Assembly: GCF_014196195.1 (NCBI RefSeq)
Contig: NZ_JACIDF010000001.1
Location: 558,001 to 622,000, forward strand
Reading direction: 5' to 3'
Length of the DNA: 64,000 bases
From: Anoxybacteroides rupiense
GTDB taxonomy: Bacteria; Bacillota; Bacilli; Bacillales; Anoxybacillaceae
This document shows, in pieces, positions 60,684 to 64,000 of this stretch (positions are counted from its first letter, which is position 1; every line of letters begins with the position of its first letter). The translations under genes were made by a program, and so were the position numbers. A model generated the notes under the pieces. It made no database searches, was not told the DNA's origin, and saw only the letters and a program-made list of their open reading frames with translations.

Positions 60684-60867
60684 AAGCTCTTCCTCCTTTA
60701 TACGAAAAGGGCACTTTATGTATAGTATAGGCCTGATGCTCTCAAAAAAATAAACATATGCCCATGTTTCCCCCATTGATTATATCAGAAAAAACGTGTA
60801 AAGTATCCTCTTTCGTCAATCTCCCTCGTCAAAAAGGGCAACCCTTCTAATGGATCGCCCCGCTTGT

Positions 60868-61101
60868 TTATCCTCTGTTTAAAGCAAGATAAATAATCAT
60901 GCCTAAAGCCAACAAGCCAGCAAGCACATATGCCAGCAGGACAGGATTGCGAATATACGGATGCTCTTGTATTTTTTCATTCACCGGCGCATCGTATTGT
61001 TCCTGCAATTTTTGGCGCCGTCCAAGTGAATACGTATAGAGAAATCCAATAATCGCGATAAGTAATACGATTATTGATAATATAAATGAAGTTTGCGCCA
61101 T
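60868..61101 (-). CDS. Small membrane protein with two helices
   Basis: 77 residues. Helix one about 6-26 (IVLLIAIIGFLYTYSL), a basic/acidic cytosolic loop, and helix two about 54-74. A GAGGTG-type site lies before the ATG. It follows ykuI by about 50 bases. No family recognised. Confidence 0.7.
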   Translation of the reverse strand: MAQTSFILSIIVLLIAIIGFLYTYSLGRRQKLQEQYDAPVNEKIQEHPYIRNPVLLAYVLAGLLALGMIIYLALNRG

Positions 61102-61155
61102 CGTATTTTCACCTCGTGCTTACTTTCCCCCATTTCCCCTATATTTTATTCAATA

Positions 61156-62373
61156 CTAATAATGAGCATCGTGCTCAAATAAATAGCTATAAGATAAATC
61201 AATGAACAAGTAGTGGCACTCATCAATCGGATAGGAGTACGTACGAATTGTCTCTCCTGTTTCGATATCTCCGTACAAGTCTGATAAAATGCCCCTTTTA
61301 CGCGAACGCATACGCACAATATTTTCTAAAAAATATGGACGCCAACTCCAATTCTTCATATAGTACTCCGGCTGCAGTTCCCAAACATGACTCTTTTTGA
61401 AAATATTTGCTGATTTTTGAAATCCATCCTCGTCACACACATAGATGCGAAAGCATACATCGCTCAGCTCAGCAGCTAGAGACGAAATGAGTTCATCAAA
61501 ACTTGCTGTTTTTTTATACTTGGAAAGCAGCGCTGTGACTCTCTGTTGAAACTGTTCGGAAATATTGTATAGTATTTGCAGTTTTTTCTTTTCCAGCTGA
61601 ATAAATCCGTGGCACTCTTGACGCAAACGGTCTTTTAGAAAATCAGCCGGTAGCAACGCAGACTGCGGTTCAGCCAAATAATACCCTTGATAATAACGGC
61701 CGCCATTTTGCCAAGCATATTGCAGCTGAAAAGAGGTTTCAATATCCTCATACAAAAGAGTAGCCCCCATTTTGCGAGCAAGCAAAGAAATCGAATAAAG
61801 CACATCCTGATAGGAGTAGCTGCTCGAGATTTTTCGCAGTTCATGCAAATCCATTTTTAATATATCTGGCGCCAACAGGCTAATGCGCTCAAGATTGCTG
61901 CTGTGTTCCCCAATATGATCGAGAGCCACGCGAATCCCGTATGTACGAATATAGGTTAATAAATGACTAAGCTGATTAAAGTCTCCTTTAAAAAACGGCT
62001 CGTTAATTTCCAGCACAATACGATCTAAGGACAAGCCCTTCTCTTTATATTGAAACAATAAAGATAAAAATGACTCTGCCCGATCCATCATCAATAAATT
62101 AGCATCTTGATTAAGAAAAATAAGCAGCGAATGGTCATCATTCAATAAAAAATGGTCAAGCGCCTTTCTTGTTACGACTTCATCGACTTCTAAGCGAAAT
62201 TCCTCCGGAATGGCTTCGTCATGAAAAAAAGGGCCTAAGCTTACAATTCCATCCTCAGAGCGATATCTGCCTAGTACTTCATAGCCGATGACGCGATGCT
62301 CATCAGCGCTAAAGATCGCTTGGTAATACGGGATGACGCGTTGCAAATTAGTTACAATATCTAACGCATCCAT
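61156..62373 (-). CDS. ykuI: YkuI, EAL-domain c-di-GMP binding protein
   Basis: 405 residues. The EAL domain (about 1-240) has the motif as YEVLGR (E32), LEINEPFF and LLAPDILKMDL, and YYQGYYLAEP. The loop that normally reads DDFGTG is ALDHIGEHSSN, so a metal-binding Asp and the loop are altered. The C-terminal YkuI_C PAS-like domain follows. B. subtilis YkuI binds c-di-GMP but hydrolysis has not been clear. GAGGTG lies six bases before the ATG at 62373. Confidence 0.9.
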   Translation of the reverse strand: MDALDIVTNLQRVIPYYQAIFSADEHRVIGYEVLGRYRSEDGIVSLGPFFHDEAIPEEFRLEVDEVVTRKALDHFLLNDDHSLLIFLNQDANLLMMDRAESFLSLLFQYKEKGLSLDRIVLEINEPFFKGDFNQLSHLLTYIRTYGIRVALDHIGEHSSNLERISLLAPDILKMDLHELRKISSSYSYQDVLYSISLLARKMGATLLYEDIETSFQLQYAWQNGGRYYQGYYLAEPQSALLPADFLKDRLRQECHGFIQLEKKKLQILYNISEQFQQRVTALLSKYKKTASFDELISSLAAELSDVCFRIYVCDEDGFQKSANIFKKSHVWELQPEYYMKNWSWRPYFLENIVRMRSRKRGILSDLYGDIETGETIRTYSYPIDECHYLFIDLSYSYLFEHDAHY

Positions 62374-62867
62374 GCTGCTCACCTCTTTTTGCACTCGTCA
62401 TTTTGCATATTATACCACACGATTCCCCTACCTCATAAAGAAAAAAATCGTTGCCATACTATAAGTCCGAACATGCTTTAAGGCATGCGCTCGTCGAACA
62501 GTGAACGCTTTTACGGGCCAATCCCTTTGCTCGCTGGCGTTCCTGTTTAAGGGAAGAGGCAGAAAAGTTTGTTTGTAACTATATAAATACAACTTGATGT
62601 CTCAACATGTGCCTCCCATGCCAAAAAGGAATGAGCCGATTTCGACGGCACGGTTTAGCTTGATCGAAGGAGGTCGATGACTTACCTTCCAACCATAAGT
62701 TTTCACACATATCGTTCATTCATATTACACAGCATAAAGACAACAAACGAATGGATGTGTTCAATACCAATATATAGGCTCTCATGATAAGGTCTGTCAT
62801 TCGTTTCAGCTTCATATCTGTTTCAGATCATATACTGCTTCAAAGTGAATTTCGATTGGATTAGGTG
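62374..62867. other. Divergent gap with two decayed repeats
   Basis: About 490 bases. 62496-62567 matches 29773-29846 (copy 2). 62686-62744 resembles 15654-15703 and 5741-5785. No gene. Promoters of ykuI and the C39 gene must lie at the ends. B. subtilis has ykuH and ykuG on this side of ykuI. Confidence 0.55.
62496..62567. repeat. Decayed non-coding repeat, copy 2
   Basis: Partner of the 29773-29846 stretch, same orientation. The best-kept blocks are GAACGCTTT, CGGGCCA, GTTCCTGTT and GAAGAGGCAGAAAAG. Confidence 0.6.
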
Positions 62868-62873
62868 ATGAAC

Positions 62874-63614
62874 ATGAACTATCTTTATATGGGAATAGCG
62901 TTTTTTATGCTGCTTGGCTGCTCAAATGAAGAGAAAAAAGCAGCACCTCCGTCCCATTTGGCAAAAGAGGCAGAAAACCCTCATTTCCGTTATGAGCCGA
63001 AAGCGGTACAAAATCCCGAAAAAGTGATTCTGCATGTACCATTAATTAAGCAAGTTCCTGAGTTGAAATATGGATGTGAAGTAACAAGCTTAGCCATGGT
63101 GCTGCAATATGCAGGAGTCCAAGTAAATAAACTGACCTTAGCCAAACAAATAAAAAAGGATTTAGATCCGAAAATAAGAGATCGACATGGAAACATCATT
63201 TCATGGGGAAATCCGGCAGACGGATTTGTTGGAGATATGACTGGAAAATCGAGCGGTTATGCCGTGTTTGATGAACCGATTGTAGAGCTGATGGAAAAAT
63301 ATCTGCCAGAACGTGCCATTAATTTAACTGGACAACCTTTCACTGAGCTGCTTAGGTACGTTTCCAATGGCCATCCCGTTGTTGTTTGGACAACAGGAGA
63401 TTATCGCCTTCCAGATCGTTGGGAAAGCTGGAAACACGGTGGGCAAACGATTCGTACACCGCTCGATTTGCATGCGGTTGTTCTTGTCGGTTTTGATTCA
63501 GATTTTGTTTATATCAACGATCCTCTCTGGGGAAAAAAAGCACATCAAGTAAACAAGCAGCAGTTTATTCGTTCATGGATAGCCTTAAAAAAAAGAGCGG
63601 TTTCCTATAATTGA
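62874..63614 (+). CDS. C39-peptidase-like lipoprotein
   Basis: 246 residues. The signal peptide ends in a lipobox with Cys at 16 (FMLLGC). A C39-like papain-fold domain follows, with the Cys in YGCEVTSLAMVLQYAG (C68), a His in DLHAVVLVGF and a following Asn-Asp in VYINDPL. Secreted bacterial C39-like proteins of this kind occur without an ABC transporter; substrate unknown. AGGTGA lies about six bases before the ATG at 62874. It is divergent from ykuI and ends at a shared terminator. Confidence 0.85.
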   Translation: MNYLYMGIAFFMLLGCSNEEKKAAPPSHLAKEAENPHFRYEPKAVQNPEKVILHVPLIKQVPELKYGCEVTSLAMVLQYAGVQVNKLTLAKQIKKDLDPKIRDRHGNIISWGNPADGFVGDMTGKSSGYAVFDEPIVELMEKYLPERAINLTGQPFTELLRYVSNGHPVVVWTTGDYRLPDRWESWKHGGQTIRTPLDLHAVVLVGFDSDFVYINDPLWGKKAHQVNKQQFIRSWIALKKRAVSYN

Positions 63615-63625
63615 AACCGCCTTCT
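63593..63625. terminator. Terminator between the C39 gene and fadH
   Basis: GCGGTTTC (63597-63604) pairs with GAAACCGC (63613-63620), with A and T flanks. It overlaps the C39 stop codon and lies just after the fadH stop. Confidence 0.8.
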
Positions 63626-63633
63626 TTTATCAA

Positions 63634-64000
63634 TTAAAACGGATATTGGTTTAGCCATTGCCCCCCATCTATTGTAATGCATTCCCCATTGATGTAAGCG
63701 GCTTCATCTGAAAGCAAAAAAGCAGCAAGTCCAGCAATTTCTTCAGGTGTTCCAAGCCGGCCAAGCGGCACACTTGCCAATGTTCGCTTCGCTGCTTCCT
63801 CGGATTCCCAAAGCTTTTCCGCTCCTCCTGTTCGTTCAATCGGACCAGGAGCGATCGCATTCACACGAATCCCATATTTTCTGCCCCATTCTACAGCAAG
63901 TGTGCGCGTCATCGCTAACACGCCAGCTTTCGCGCACGCCGAATGGATAACGCCAGCACCGGCATTCCACGCATATGTAGCAACCATGTTAATAATGGTG
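63634..64000 (-). CDS. fadH: 2,4-dienoyl-CoA reductase, SDR family, 5' end missing
   Basis: The last 122 residues are present; the gene runs off the right edge. HSACAKAGVLAMTRTLAVEWG, RVNAIAPGPIERTGGAEKLW and GRLGTPEEIAGLAAFLLSDE match B. subtilis FadH (YkuF). Where most SDRs have YxxxK, this group has His and Lys in HSACAK, which is normal for dienoyl-CoA reductases. It reduces 2,4-dienoyl-CoA with NADPH for unsaturated fatty acid breakdown. Confidence 0.88.
   Translation of the reverse strand, partial: TIINMVATYAWNAGAGVIHSACAKAGVLAMTRTLAVEWGRKYGIRVNAIAPGPIERTGGAEKLWESEEAAKRTLASVPLGRLGTPEEIAGLAAFLLSDEAAYINGECITIDGGQWLNQYPF

Overview
The window is an ordinary core-chromosome segment of a spore-forming Bacillaceae species. 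Gene content and order match the Bacillus subtilis ykuF-to-ylbO region, read here in the opposite direction. The moderate GC content, the caa3-type oxidase operon and the similarity of the proteins to thermophilic bacilli suggest a Parageobacillus, Geobacillus or Anoxybacillus relative. This is inferred from protein recognition only. No rRNA, tRNA, CRISPR array, prophage or intact insertion sequence was seen.

Layout. 1-15.3 kb is the ylb cluster: ylbO (cut by the left edge), an enoyl-CoA hydratase-like gene, rpmF, ylbN, tmcAL, ylbL, ylbK, coaD, rsmD, a copper-amine-oxidase-like stalk protein, ylbG, ylbF, a small lipoprotein, ylbE, ylbD, ylbC, a broken LysM-CAP gene, ylbB, a YugN-like gene and an Asp23-like gene. 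15.9-23.8 kb holds the cytochrome oxidase genes: a DUF420/CtaM-like gene, ctaG, ctaF, ctaE, ctaD, ctaC, ctaB and the divergent ctaA. 23.8-33.8 kb holds pycA, ftsW and the yla genes. 33.8-38.4 kb holds typA, ylaF, an inositol monophosphatase, yktA and a nitronate monooxygenase-like gene. 38.9-47.5 kb holds speA, the dual-function small RNA SR1 with its peptide SR1P, and pdhABCD. 47.9-53.6 kb holds ykyA, def, a HAD phosphatase, rpoY-rnjA and ktrC. 53.7-64 kb is the yku cluster: a frameshifted ykuV, the peroxiredoxin ykuU, ykuS, ykuR-dapH (lysine and peptidoglycan precursor), ccpC, a TauE-type permease, darB, abbA, ykuJ, ykuI, a C39-peptidase-like lipoprotein and fadH (cut by the right edge).

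How the genes work together. Pyruvate is channelled by PycA to oxaloacetate and by PdhABCD to acetyl-CoA. CcpC-type control of the citrate branch and SR1 (predicted CcpN control) sit in the same neighbourhood. CtaA and CtaB make heme A for the CtaCDEF oxidase, with CtaG and a CtaM-like protein as assembly factors. RpoY, RNase J1, TypA, RsmD, TmcAL and L32 belong to gene expression. Several ylb, yla and ykyA proteins are sporulation or envelope associated.

No clear new multi-gene system was found. The most interesting items are small: an SR1/SR1P locus with recognisable CcpN-type motifs; a 23-codon cationic peptide with its own promoter, ribosome binding site and terminator; a hairpin that hides the ribosome binding site of a lipoprotein gene; a 49-residue zinc-ribbon protein; two genes broken by frameshifts; and families of decayed non-coding repeats lying in gaps where B. 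subtilis carries genes such as ylbJ and ykuT.
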